Translations under genes and position numbers: made by a program
Source: Cyclobacteriaceae bacterium YHN15
GTDB lineage: Bacteria > Bacteroidota > Bacteroidia > Cytophagales > Cyclobacteriaceae
Direction of reading: 5' to 3'
DNA: 64,000 bases
Assembly (NCBI GenBank): GCA_003797895.1
Contig: RKQB01000007.1
Location: 234,306-298,305, forward strand
The notes under the pieces: model-generated
Database searches by the model: none
What the model saw: only the letters and a program-made list of their open reading frames with translations
What the model was told of the DNA's origin: nothing
Shown: in pieces, positions 25,448 through 34,135 of the stretch
Layout of the letters: the number at the start of each line of letters is the position of its first letter
Position numbering within the stretch: position 1 is the stretch's first letter

Positions 25448-26029
25448 TTACGATTCAATCATCCAAATAATATAGGCATAAACAAAAAAGCGTACAATCC
25501 TCAATAAACTATATAACAAATATTCTTTCCGTGCCATTCCACCGGCTCCTCCAAGAAGAGCAATAGCTGAAAAGGGTATTGGACTTACACTCGCCACTAT
25601 GACCATATAAGCACCATATTTCGAAAACATAATTCTGTATTTGGTGATAAATTTATTTTGGCTCTGTAAAAAAGAACTGTTGTGATTAATCAATCGACCA
25701 ACCGAAAAATTAAAAAATCCCGCTCCATAGGATATCACAGACAAAATGCCAATGCTTATAAAATAGGGTCCCAACCAACCTGTTTCTAAAGACCATAGCA
25801 TAAAAATTTCAGGAGGGACAATACCAAAAAGAATCTCTGAACCGATAAAAACGGTCATAACCAATTTGGGGTTATTATATATTGAACCAAACCATTCGAG
25901 CCTTTGCTCTTCAGTAAAACTTTGCCTTATCAAAAAGAAAAGGCCAACCAATAATACCAAATACAGAAAACCTTTCAGAATATTTTTAATAAGGAACTTG
26001 CCCTTCTCCCCAATCAATGGTTTTTTCAC
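25448..26029 (-). CDS. VTT/DedA-like inner-membrane protein
   Basis: The 193-residue protein has about five hydrophobic segments and the VTT-type features: FIGSEILFGIVPPEIFMLWSL (acidic residue and prolines in a re-entrant helix) and VASVSPIPFSAIALLGGAGGM near 145. Such proteins are thought to be lipid scramblases or transporters. The start is GTG at 26029. It lies upstream of uvrA by 52 bp, and the two may be co-transcribed. Confidence 0.75.
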   Translation of the reverse strand: MKKPLIGEKGKFLIKNILKGFLYLVLLVGLFFLIRQSFTEEQRLEWFGSIYNNPKLVMTVFIGSEILFGIVPPEIFMLWSLETGWLGPYFISIGILSVISYGAGFFNFSVGRLINHNSSFLQSQNKFITKYRIMFSKYGAYMVIVASVSPIPFSAIALLGGAGGMARKEYLLYSLLRIVRFFVYAYIIWMIES

Positions 26030-26103
26030 CGCTTAACTTTTAAATGTTCTAACTGATTCTCAATACATGTAAAAATAATTGCTGAACTTAGTTAATTCAT
26101 CAA

Positions 26104-26700
26104 ATGCTTGAATTTTATTCTGGAAAAATGTCTGATTTCCAATCTATGTTTGATTACTTTAATAGGTTTCAATCACTTTCCCCCGCATCACAAGAAGCCA
26201 TTGTAAATATCTGCTCCTCTGTTAAAATCCCAAAAAATAAGGACCTGCAATCCATTGGCCACACCTGTAAAACCATCTATTTTGTCCAAAATGGCTTGGC
26301 AAGAATTTATTATTACAAAGACGGGAACGATATCACGGAATCATTTGCTTTTGAAAATTCTTTGATAGCCCGGGTTGAAAGCCTGTTTACCGGAAAGCCC
26401 AGCAAAAAAGGAATTCAAGTTCTTGAGGATGCTGAATTCATTGGAATCCCCTCCACTTCCTTGTTTGAACTTTATGATCTTCACCACGATATTGAACGGC
26501 TTTTCCGAAAAATTTTTGAGGCAGCCTATGTAGATACTGTCAACAGAATTGAAAGCCTTCAATTCCATTCTGCAGAAGAACGGTATAGATCACTTCTGTT
26601 GGAATCTCCCTCGATTTTAAAAAGAGTACCTCTCAAACATATCTCCTCTTATTTGGGCATAACCCAGGTAAGCCTCAGTAGAATCAGGGCGCAAATCTGA
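26104..26700 (+). CDS. Crp/Fnr family transcriptional regulator
   Basis: The 198-residue protein has a cyclic-nucleotide-binding fold (about 25-130) with ARIYYYKDGNDITESFAFENS. A short C-terminal helix-turn-helix follows (VPLKHISSYLGITQVSLSRIRAQI). Bacteroidota members of this type often lack the residues for cAMP binding and respond to unknown signals. The MFS carrier begins 69 bp downstream on the same strand and is a likely target or operon partner. Confidence 0.88.
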   Translation: MLEFYSGKMSDFQSMFDYFNRFQSLSPASQEAIVNICSSVKIPKNKDLQSIGHTCKTIYFVQNGLARIYYYKDGNDITESFAFENSLIARVESLFTGKPSKKGIQVLEDAEFIGIPSTSLFELYDLHHDIERLFRKIFEAAYVDTVNRIESLQFHSAEERYRSLLLESPSILKRVPLKHISSYLGITQVSLSRIRAQI

Positions 26701-26769
26701 TTTTTTAACATTTGTAAAAGGATTGCAGTATTTTCGTAAAGACCTTTGTGCCCATATTAATATGGCATA

Positions 26770-27966
26770 ATGGAAAAAATACAATTGGGACTGAAGGAAA
26801 ACTGGAAACAATTTACACTTTTGGTCATCATAAATGCTTTTGTAGGTGGAATGGTAGGATTGGAGCGAAGTATTCTCCCACAAATTGCAGAAGTGGAATT
26901 CTCCATAGCGGCCAAAACTGCCATCTTATCCTTTATCATTGTATTTGGGATCGTCAAGGCGATCACCAATTACTTTGCCGGGGCATTTGCCAATAAAATC
27001 GGCAGAAAAAACCTTCTGACGATAGGCTGGCTATTTGGCTTGCCGGTTCCATTTATCCTCATGTATGCACCAAGCTGGGATTGGATAGTGGCTGCCAACG
27101 TACTGTTGGGAATCAACCAGGGTTTAGCCTGGAGCAGTACGGTGGTCATGAAAATTGACTTGGTAGGTGAAAAACAAAGGGGTTTCGCCATGGGTCTGAA
27201 TGAGTTTGCCGGATACCTAGCTGTGGCAGTGGTCGCTTTCCTGACCGGCTATATTGCAGGAGAATATGGTTTAAGGCCTTATCCCTTTATTTTGGGAATT
27301 GCTTTGGCAGTATTGGGTTTGTTGGGTTCCTTTTTTCTGATCAAAGACACCAGAAAACATGTGGCTGCTGAAAATATATTTTCAGATGTACCTAAATTGG
27401 GAAATATTTTCTGGGAAACTACCTGGAAACACAAGAATCTGGGTTCGGTTACACAGGCTGGCTTGATCAACAACCTCAATGACGGAATGGCTTGGGGAAT
27501 ATTCCCTATGTTACTCAGTTCAAAAGAATTTGACCTAGGCGAAATAGGGATAATCACCGCAGTTTATCCTGCTGTATGGGGTTTGGGGCAGCTTTTTACG
27601 GGGAAAATGGCAGATATATTCAATAAAAAATATCTTCTTTTTATCGGAATGTCCCTTCAGGCTATAGCGCTCTTTTTATTCCTCCTTGCAGAGAGCATGT
27701 CCCATTATGTTGGCCTTTCCGCAATTTTAGGCTGGGGCACTGCTATGGTCTATCCTACTTTCCTGGCCACTGTTGCTGAAAATACACATCCCCAGGACAG
27801 GGCCAATAGTATTGGTGTATTCCGTCTCTGGAGAGATTTGGGCTATGCAATCGGAGCAATTTTAACTGGAATAATAGCCGACAGATTAGGAATTGAAGCT
27901 TCCATCTTGGCCATTGGGGGACTTACCCTGCTTTCTGCTATCATCATTGCCGTGAGGATGGAATAG
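26770..27966 (+). CDS. MFS transporter next to Crp-type regulator
   Basis: The 398-residue protein has twelve hydrophobic segments and the MFS loop motif FANKIGRKNLLTIG at about 73-86, with a weaker copy GKMADIFNKKYLL in the second half. The substrate is unknown. The adjacent regulator suggests inducible expression. It converges with the lipoprotein gene 28 bp away. Confidence 0.88.
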   Translation: MEKIQLGLKENWKQFTLLVIINAFVGGMVGLERSILPQIAEVEFSIAAKTAILSFIIVFGIVKAITNYFAGAFANKIGRKNLLTIGWLFGLPVPFILMYAPSWDWIVAANVLLGINQGLAWSSTVVMKIDLVGEKQRGFAMGLNEFAGYLAVAVVAFLTGYIAGEYGLRPYPFILGIALAVLGLLGSFFLIKDTRKHVAAENIFSDVPKLGNIFWETTWKHKNLGSVTQAGLINNLNDGMAWGIFPMLLSSKEFDLGEIGIITAVYPAVWGLGQLFTGKMADIFNKKYLLFIGMSLQAIALFLFLLAESMSHYVGLSAILGWGTAMVYPTFLATVAENTHPQDRANSIGVFRLWRDLGYAIGAILTGIIADRLGIEASILAIGGLTLLSAIIIAVRME

Positions 27967-27994
27967 GTAATTCATGTAAGCAATGAACTTTTGA

Positions 27995-28762
27995 TTATTC
28001 AATTTTAAGGGCTTTGGTGACACTTGAAAAAGGTCCATCCAGATCTTTCCCATCACGCCTCATAAGCTTAACCTTAAGCATGTATTCTCCTTTTGGAAGA
28101 TTGGCAATTCTTACTGGAGTGACCTGCTGTAATTCATAATGAAACTCATTCAATTGGATATCCACTTTCAATTTATCCAGATTCATATCTCCTCCCACTA
28201 CCAGGAAATCAATGGTTACCTCTTCTTGATCCGTATATTTCTGGTTGTTCAAAGGCATATTCAAAACAATATAAGGCTCCGCTTGATAAGGAAAAGGTCG
28301 GGTATCTCCAACCATGAAATCCCTATCCACAAAGTTCCCGAATTCTTTTAATGACAACCCTTCACCATCAACCAAATAAGCTACTACCCTATAGGTCCCC
28401 TCATTTAAGTCCCTTTGGAATATAGGAGAATTGTACCCGACCGGATCACCGGAATTGAGTATCATGTTCAATTGAAAGCCACTCAATCCTGCGTCAAAAG
28501 GATAATTTTTGATATTGAACTCAAAAGGGACTTTACCTGGTCTAAACACTTGATTACCCAAGGGGCTGTACATTTCAATGATGGCATCTGGGAAATCGCT
28601 TTTCTCTTCATAAATATAAAAACTGATTTCAGGTGCCAGACTTTGGAGGCTGTCGGCCGTCGATGTAAGAATCACCATCTCCTCTCTCTTTTCCCTTGGG
28701 CTACCACAACTCCAGGCTATCAAAATGGAAAAAAGGAAAATCGTAAAACAGGATTTCATCAT
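27995..28762 (-). CDS. Lipoprotein of unknown function
   Basis: The 255-residue protein has a lipobox (LIAWSC, Cys19) and two beta-rich segments rather like immunoglobulin-type domains (ISFYIYEEKSDFPDAIIEMYSPLG, YIVLNMPLNNQKYTDQEEVTIDFLVVGG). No catalytic motif or named family was recognised. It is probably exposed in the periplasm or at the surface. It is divergent from the oxygenase gene, with 78 bp between. Confidence 0.7.
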   Translation of the reverse strand: MMKSCFTIFLFSILIAWSCGSPREKREEMVILTSTADSLQSLAPEISFYIYEEKSDFPDAIIEMYSPLGNQVFRPGKVPFEFNIKNYPFDAGLSGFQLNMILNSGDPVGYNSPIFQRDLNEGTYRVVAYLVDGEGLSLKEFGNFVDRDFMVGDTRPFPYQAEPYIVLNMPLNNQKYTDQEEVTIDFLVVGGDMNLDKLKVDIQLNEFHYELQQVTPVRIANLPKGEYMLKVKLMRRDGKDLDGPFSSVTKALKIE

Positions 28763-28840
28763 GGGATGTAGTGCTAGGAAGCTAAATTATTTAAATTTAT
28801 GCGAAAATAACTTACCTTTCATTATAAATTAATACCAAAT

Positions 28841-29821
28841 ATGACTGAGATTTTATATGATGAAATCCCTTCTCTGGATTTAGCAGACTTTACTTTAGGA
28901 GATACTGAGAAAAAAACGGCTTTTGTGAAAAAATTGGGAGATGCCTATCAAAACATTGGTTTTGTAGCCATTAAGAACCATGGCCTAAGCAAGGAATTAC
29001 AAGACAGATTATATGCTGTAATCAAGAAATTCTTTGCATTGTCCGATGAGGTGAAAGCAAAATATGAAAAACCTGAAATCGGATTCCAAAGAGGATACAC
29101 AGGAAAAGGAAAAGAGCACGCCAAAGGCAGAAATACCGGTGACCTGAAGGAGTTTTATCATGTCGGACAGGAATTATCCTCCATTCCCGATTCAGATCCT
29201 ATAAAATCCGAATACCCTGCAAATATATGGCCTGATGAAATTCCGGAATTTGAATCCATCGCTCTTGATGTTTACAGGACCTTGGAAAATGCGGGAAAAA
29301 ATATGCTTCGGGCAATTGCGCTTCATCTTGGTTTGGATGAGGATTATTTTGAAAACAAAGTAGCATACGGAAACTCTATACTACGTCAAATCCACTATTT
29401 TCCTATAGAAAACCCAGACAAAGTACCTGCAGATGCAGTACGTGCAGCCGAGCATGGGGATATCAACTTGATCACCCTATTGATGGGTGCTTCTGCTGAT
29501 GGCTTACAAGTACTCCGAAAAGACGGGAAATGGATTCCTATCACAGCACTTCCGGATCAATTGGTTGTGAATGTAGGCGACATGCTGGAAAGACTGACCA
29601 ACAAAAAACTGAAATCCACCATTCATCGGGTAGTAAATCCTCCACGTGAAATGATGCATACCAGCAGGTATTCCATCCCCTTTTTCATGCATCCAAGATC
29701 TGAGATGGATCTGACCTGCTTGGAAAGCTGTATTGATGACAATAATCCCAAACAATTCGAAGATGCCAGTGCCGGGGAATTCCTCGAAGAGCGTCTAAGA
29801 GAATTGGGACTCAAAAAATAA
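28841..29821 (+). CDS. 2-oxoglutarate/Fe(II) oxygenase, isopenicillin N synthase-like
   Basis: The 326-residue protein has the N-terminal DIOX_N region and the double-stranded beta-helix core with the iron triad His205, Asp207 (AEHGDIN) and His262 (STIHRVV). The 2-oxoglutarate-binding Arg276 is in RYSIPFF. The substrate is not predictable; family members oxidise amino acids, lipids or small metabolites. chrA starts three bases after its stop, so the two share a transcript, which is an unusual pairing. Confidence 0.9.
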   Translation: MTEILYDEIPSLDLADFTLGDTEKKTAFVKKLGDAYQNIGFVAIKNHGLSKELQDRLYAVIKKFFALSDEVKAKYEKPEIGFQRGYTGKGKEHAKGRNTGDLKEFYHVGQELSSIPDSDPIKSEYPANIWPDEIPEFESIALDVYRTLENAGKNMLRAIALHLGLDEDYFENKVAYGNSILRQIHYFPIENPDKVPADAVRAAEHGDINLITLLMGASADGLQVLRKDGKWIPITALPDQLVVNVGDMLERLTNKKLKSTIHRVVNPPREMMHTSRYSIPFFMHPRSEMDLTCLESCIDDNNPKQFEDASAGEFLEERLRELGLKK

Positions 29822-29824
29822 GCT

Positions 29825-31021
29825 GTGTCAGTCAGGAAGGTCCGATATTATCTCTATCTCAAAGATGTATTGCTTCTTTCTGTAACTGCATTTGGAGGCC
29901 CTCAAGTTTTTCTCGCCATGGTGCTCGACCTCATGGTGAGAAAAAGGGGCTATATTAAAGAAGAGGAATTATGGGAATTGAATGCATTATGCCAAATTCT
30001 TCCAGGGCCTACCTCTACCCAAACCATTTCCGCCATCGGCTATCGAATAGGTGGCCCCAATCTGGCTTACCTCTCACTTTTAGTCTGGATTTTACCCGCC
30101 ACCCTTCTTATGATTGCGGCAGCTTTTTTGATTGATTTTCTCCAGGAAAATACCCCTGGAGCCTTGAGTTTTGCAAAGTTTATCCAGCCCATGGCCATAG
30201 GTTTCATCATCTATGCTGCACAAAAAACAATCTTCAAAATGGTGAAAACTTCCGAAGCAACTGTTTTGATGATGTTTTCTGCCTTTGTCTCTTTTTTCTA
30301 TAACTCCCCATTTGTCTTCCCTTTGCTTCTTGTTGTCGGAGGGGTAAGCACCTCCTTGAAATTTCGTGACCAGCCTAAAGAAAACGGAGATAAGAAATTG
30401 GTCATTTCCTGGGCCAATTTCTTCTTGTGGGGAGGTGTTTTGGTAATAGCCGCTGTCGTGGGTGCCATCACCAAAAACCAATCGGTTCTGTTATTTGAAA
30501 ATTTCTATCGAAATGGTTCCCTTATTTTTGGGGGAGGGCAGGTTCTCGTTCCTTACCTTTACACCGAATTTGTGGAATTCAAAAAATTCCTGACTTCCCA
30601 GGAATTTCTTACGGGATATGGCATCTCGCAAGGTATTCCAGGCCCAACGTTTAGCATTAGCTCTTACGTAGGTGCCCTCTCCATGCGTGAATATGGGATA
30701 CCTGGCCTGCTCACAGGCGGCTTTGTGGCTGCTGCCGGCATCTTTCTTCCCGGTACTTTTTTGATCTTTTTTGTCATCCGATTTTGGGATCAACTTAAAA
30801 AATATCGCCCGGTAAAAGCAGCTTTGGAAGGCATTAATGCAGTAAGCTGTGGGATGTTAATTGCTGCAGCTTATCTCCTTTTCGAACCTCTTGATGCTAA
30901 CTTATTTAATGTTTTGGCTATTTTCGGAACTTATTTGTTGCTCCAATTTTCCAAATTGAGTTCTCCCGTAATCATTATCATCGGAATTCTAGCCGGCATA
31001 GGGTACAATTGGATCTTTTAA
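29825..31021 (+). CDS. chrA: Chromate/anion transporter ChrA
   Basis: The 398-residue protein has two homologous CHR domains. Each starts with a glycine motif: AFGGPQ plus ILPGPTSTQ in the first (about 19-65), and FGGGQVLVPYL plus GIPGPTFSISS in the second (about 235-285). This is the long-chain CHR family, which exports chromate in exchange for protons. Many members without a chromate-resistance setting may move sulfate or other anions. The start is GTG 29825, right after the oxygenase stop codon. Confidence 0.9.
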   Translation: MSVRKVRYYLYLKDVLLLSVTAFGGPQVFLAMVLDLMVRKRGYIKEEELWELNALCQILPGPTSTQTISAIGYRIGGPNLAYLSLLVWILPATLLMIAAAFLIDFLQENTPGALSFAKFIQPMAIGFIIYAAQKTIFKMVKTSEATVLMMFSAFVSFFYNSPFVFPLLLVVGGVSTSLKFRDQPKENGDKKLVISWANFFLWGGVLVIAAVVGAITKNQSVLLFENFYRNGSLIFGGGQVLVPYLYTEFVEFKKFLTSQEFLTGYGISQGIPGPTFSISSYVGALSMREYGIPGLLTGGFVAAAGIFLPGTFLIFFVIRFWDQLKKYRPVKAALEGINAVSCGMLIAAAYLLFEPLDANLFNVLAIFGTYLLLQFSKLSSPVIIIIGILAGIGYNWIF

Positions 31022-31108
31022 TTTGGGGAATTCAAACACACACAATATTCTTTACCTACCAATTATTGGAATTAATGTTACCATTTCGCATTTTAGCAGT
31101 CCGTAAAT

Positions 31109-31183
31109 GGGATCTTAGCTCAGTTGGTTTAGAGCGCTGCCTTGACAGGGCAGAGGTCATGGGTTCGAATCCCCTAGGTCCCA
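31109..31183 (+). tRNA. tRNA-Val (GAC)
   Basis: The 75-nt cloverleaf has acceptor GGGATCT with AGGTCCC and a D-arm with TTAGCTCAGTTGGTTTAGAG. The anticodon stem CTGCC / GGCAG has loop TTGACAG, giving anticodon GAC. The T-arm has GGTTCGAATCC. The discriminator is A. CCA is not encoded. A TTG and TACCATTTCG are weak promoter-like sequences 40-70 bp upstream. Confidence 0.95.
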
Positions 31184-31540
31184 CTTTTTTAGACTTTTAG
31201 ATGCGAGATGCGAGAATTTAGACTAAAAGGTACAAGACCCAAGAATCAAGACTTTTCCCCCAACATTCTGTTTCCAGTTATTCTTTCAAAAATAAAATTC
31301 GGGTTTGGAATAGTAGGACATCAAATCATTGGTAAAGCATCCTGATTTGAGTTGGATTTAAAGGTGTTTAGAAACGGCTGGCCGCTGGCGGCTATCTATC
31401 AAAATCAAATATATCTTATCTTGAGACTAGAGCCATCAAGCCTATAAATAAGGCACTTCAACCCTGTCGAAATCCACCCCACAAATTCAACTTGCCCACT
31501 TTTGCAAATCCCCTTATCTTGACACAAAAAAATAATTTCT
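31184..31540. other. Intergenic region after tRNA-Val
   Basis: This 357-bp region begins with a T run after the tRNA that may stop transcription. It then holds heptamer array D (31199-31254). The remainder, about 31260-31530, has no convincing ORF or RNA fold. The M14 peptidase promoter should lie in its last 80 bp but no clean box was seen. Confidence 0.5.
31199..31254. repeat. Heptamer-period array D
   Basis: Eight consecutive 7-bp units in perfect phase start 16 bp after tRNA-Val. The unit drifts from AGATGCG (two exact copies) through AGACTAA to AAGACCC and AAGACTT. The A-A/G-G-A opening of each unit is conserved. Confidence 0.65.
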
Positions 31541-34066
31541 ATGAAGAAAATATACATGCTGATTCTTGGCTTGGCACTGACTTTTCAGGTCGTCGCCCAA
31601 AAAAGCCCGGAAGAATTCCTGGGATATAAAATGGGAGACAGATTCACGCCCCACCACCGTGTAGTGGCCTATTTTGAACACCTTTCCTCCACCATGCCCA
31701 ATGTGAAATTGGTGTACTATGGAGAAACTTATGAGCACAGGCCTCTGTTTGTTGCTATCCTTTCCAGTCCGGAAAATATCAACAACCTTGAAAATTTACG
31801 TTTGGATAACCTCAAAAGAACTGGTATGCTTGAAGGGGAGGTTTCCAGCAATGTAGCATTCAACTGGATGTCCTATAATGTACATGGTAATGAAGCAGTA
31901 GGCGCTGAGGCTGCCATGAAAACCTTCTGGCAACTCGCAGATCCAAACAACAGCCAATCCAAAGAATGGTTGAAAAACCAGGTGTTGATCATTGACCCCT
32001 GTGCCAACCCTGACGGAAAGGACCGATATACCAATTGGTATAACCAAAAGCAGAACAGCCGACTACAACCTGACCCTCAATCGACAGAACACGCTGAACC
32101 TTGGCCTGGAGGCAGGCCTAACCATTACCTGATCGACCTTAATAGGGACTGGGCATGGCAAACGCAAAAAGAAACGCAACATAGGCTTGAATTGTATCAT
32201 GAATGGATGCCTCACTTGTTTGTTGATTTTCACGAACAGGGAATCAATGACCCCTTCTACTTTGCCCCTGCTGCACAGCCAACACATGAACAACTTACCC
32301 CCTTCCAACATGAGTTCCAGGAAATATATGGAAGAAACACAGCGAAGTACTTTGATCAAAATGGTTGGTTTTACTTTACCAAAGAAAGATTTGACCTTTT
32401 GTATCCTTCCTATGGCGACACTTACCCCATGTACAATGGTGCCATCGGAATGACCATTGAAAAAGGAGGATCAGGAAGGGCAGGGTTGGGTATGTTGGAT
32501 GCTTTGGGAGATACCGTCACATTAAAAGAGAGAATTGAGCATCAGCATATGGCAGGCATTTCTGCAGTGGAGGTGACTGCCCAAAATGCCTCTAGAATTA
32601 CTACTGAATTTGCCAATTATTTCAAAAACAACAGTGCTAACCCAAGAGCGAAATACAAGAGTTTTGTCATTAAGGGAGATCAAAACCCAGAAAGATTAAA
32701 GGCGCTATTGGCCTTAATGGACAAAAATCATATTCTGTATGGTTCTGCCGGAAACCGTTCCGGATTAAAAGGGTTGGATTATAACACCGGAAAATCCACT
32801 ACTTTTTCCACCACTGAAAATGATATCGTCATCAATGCGTATCAACCTAAGTCTGTATTGACACAGGTTTTATTTGAGCCGGAAGCAAGGCTTCAGGACA
32901 GCATCACTTATGATATCACCAGCTGGGCTCTACCTTATGCATATGGTTTACAGGCATATGCCTTGGAAACACGATTGGATGCGGCAAAAAAATATGAAAA
33001 AATTGACTTTACTGCTAATAAGGTAGATGGTAAACCATTGGCATATCTGGTTCCCTGGCATGCCACCAAGCATGCCAAATACCTTGCAGCTTTATTGAAT
33101 GAGGGTATTAGGGTAAGGTTTGCTGAACATGCATTTGATATTGGTGGCAAATCATACGCATCTGGAACTTTGATCATCCATAGAAATGGTAATCAGTATG
33201 TTGGCAACTATGACCAAAAAGTGGTGGAGCTTGCCAATAAGTTTGAAATTCAATTGGAAACCAGTAACTCTGCTTATGTGGACAAAGGAAAGGATTTTGG
33301 TTCTTCAGATGTAAAAGCAATCATTAAACCCAATGTTGCCATCCTGGGGGGTAACGGAACTTCTTCTCTCAATTTCGGTGAACTTTGGTATTTCTTCGAA
33401 CAAGAGCTGGATTATCCGGTAAGCATTCTGGAGGCCGATAACTTAGGCAGATCTGATCTAACCAAATACCATGTTCTTATTCTGCCTTCCAGTTGGGGAT
33501 CCTACCTCAATGAAAACAATATGAAAAAAGTAATGGACTGGGTTAGAAATGGAGGTAAAATCATTGCTGTGGAAAATGCTGTCAGTGCATTTGCTGACAA
33601 AAATGGATTTGACCTAAGCCAGTATGATACAGAAGAGGAAAAAAAAGCTGCTGAAAAAGAACAAAAAGAAATCCAGAATGTGGAAAGGTTGGAGCCATAT
33701 AGTGAAAGGGAAAGAATGGGCATCTCCACAACAGCTGCTGGAGCGGTATATGAGTTGAAAATTGATGAGTCCCACCCCTTGGGATTTGGTTTAGGTGATA
33801 AATTTTATACCCTCAAAAATAACGGATCAAGGTATTCTTACCTGAGCCAAGGAGTGAATGTGGGTATTATCCAAAGCAATGATGCTTACAGGTTTGGCTT
33901 CATTGGCAAAAAAATTAAGCCAAGAATGGCCCAATCTATGGTTTATGGTGTTGAAAGACAGGGCCGTGGCCATATCATCTATATGGCGGATAATCCTATG
34001 TTCCGTAACTTCTGGGAAAATGGCAAGCTCTTGGTAGCCAATGCGGTTTTCTTTGTAGGACAGTAA
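31541..34066 (+). CDS. M14 family zinc carboxypeptidase with C-terminal amidotransferase-like domain
   Basis: The 841-residue protein has a signal peptide (cleavage near VVAQ20). The M14 domain holds the zinc ligands His115 and Glu118 (HGNE) and His231 (DFHEQ), and the catalytic Glu307 (GMTIEKGG). The long C-terminal half includes a class I glutamine-amidotransferase-like fold near 600-680 (NVAILGG, YHVLILPSSWGSYL). It should be an exported metallopeptidase acting on peptides or cell-wall material. It is monocistronic, with a strong terminator after it. Confidence 0.9.
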   Translation: MKKIYMLILGLALTFQVVAQKSPEEFLGYKMGDRFTPHHRVVAYFEHLSSTMPNVKLVYYGETYEHRPLFVAILSSPENINNLENLRLDNLKRTGMLEGEVSSNVAFNWMSYNVHGNEAVGAEAAMKTFWQLADPNNSQSKEWLKNQVLIIDPCANPDGKDRYTNWYNQKQNSRLQPDPQSTEHAEPWPGGRPNHYLIDLNRDWAWQTQKETQHRLELYHEWMPHLFVDFHEQGINDPFYFAPAAQPTHEQLTPFQHEFQEIYGRNTAKYFDQNGWFYFTKERFDLLYPSYGDTYPMYNGAIGMTIEKGGSGRAGLGMLDALGDTVTLKERIEHQHMAGISAVEVTAQNASRITTEFANYFKNNSANPRAKYKSFVIKGDQNPERLKALLALMDKNHILYGSAGNRSGLKGLDYNTGKSTTFSTTENDIVINAYQPKSVLTQVLFEPEARLQDSITYDITSWALPYAYGLQAYALETRLDAAKKYEKIDFTANKVDGKPLAYLVPWHATKHAKYLAALLNEGIRVRFAEHAFDIGGKSYASGTLIIHRNGNQYVGNYDQKVVELANKFEIQLETSNSAYVDKGKDFGSSDVKAIIKPNVAILGGNGTSSLNFGELWYFFEQELDYPVSILEADNLGRSDLTKYHVLILPSSWGSYLNENNMKKVMDWVRNGGKIIAVENAVSAFADKNGFDLSQYDTEEEKKAAEKEQKEIQNVERLEPYSERERMGISTTAAGAVYELKIDESHPLGFGLGDKFYTLKNNGSRYSYLSQGVNVGIIQSNDAYRFGFIGKKIKPRMAQSMVYGVERQGRGHIIYMADNPMFRNFWENGKLLVANAVFFVGQ

Positions 34067-34095
34067 GTATTTTATAAGTAGGATTTCGGATTTCG

Positions 34096-34135
34096 AAAAA
34101 ACCCTCCAAGGTTCAGTTGCCTTGGAGGGTTTTTT
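34096..34135. terminator. Bidirectional terminator between convergent genes
   Basis: An 11-bp stem (ACCCTCCAAGG with CCTTGGAGGGT; loop 34112-34119) is flanked by five A on the left and five T on the right. It can therefore stop both the M14 gene and the PD40 gene; the PD40 stop codon lies inside the T tract. Two exact copies of GGATTTC precede it at 34081-34094. Confidence 0.88.

Noticed and set aside
31109..31183. tRNA-Val as attachment site of an integrated element
   Set aside because: No integrase or direct repeat of the tRNA 3' end is present nearby.
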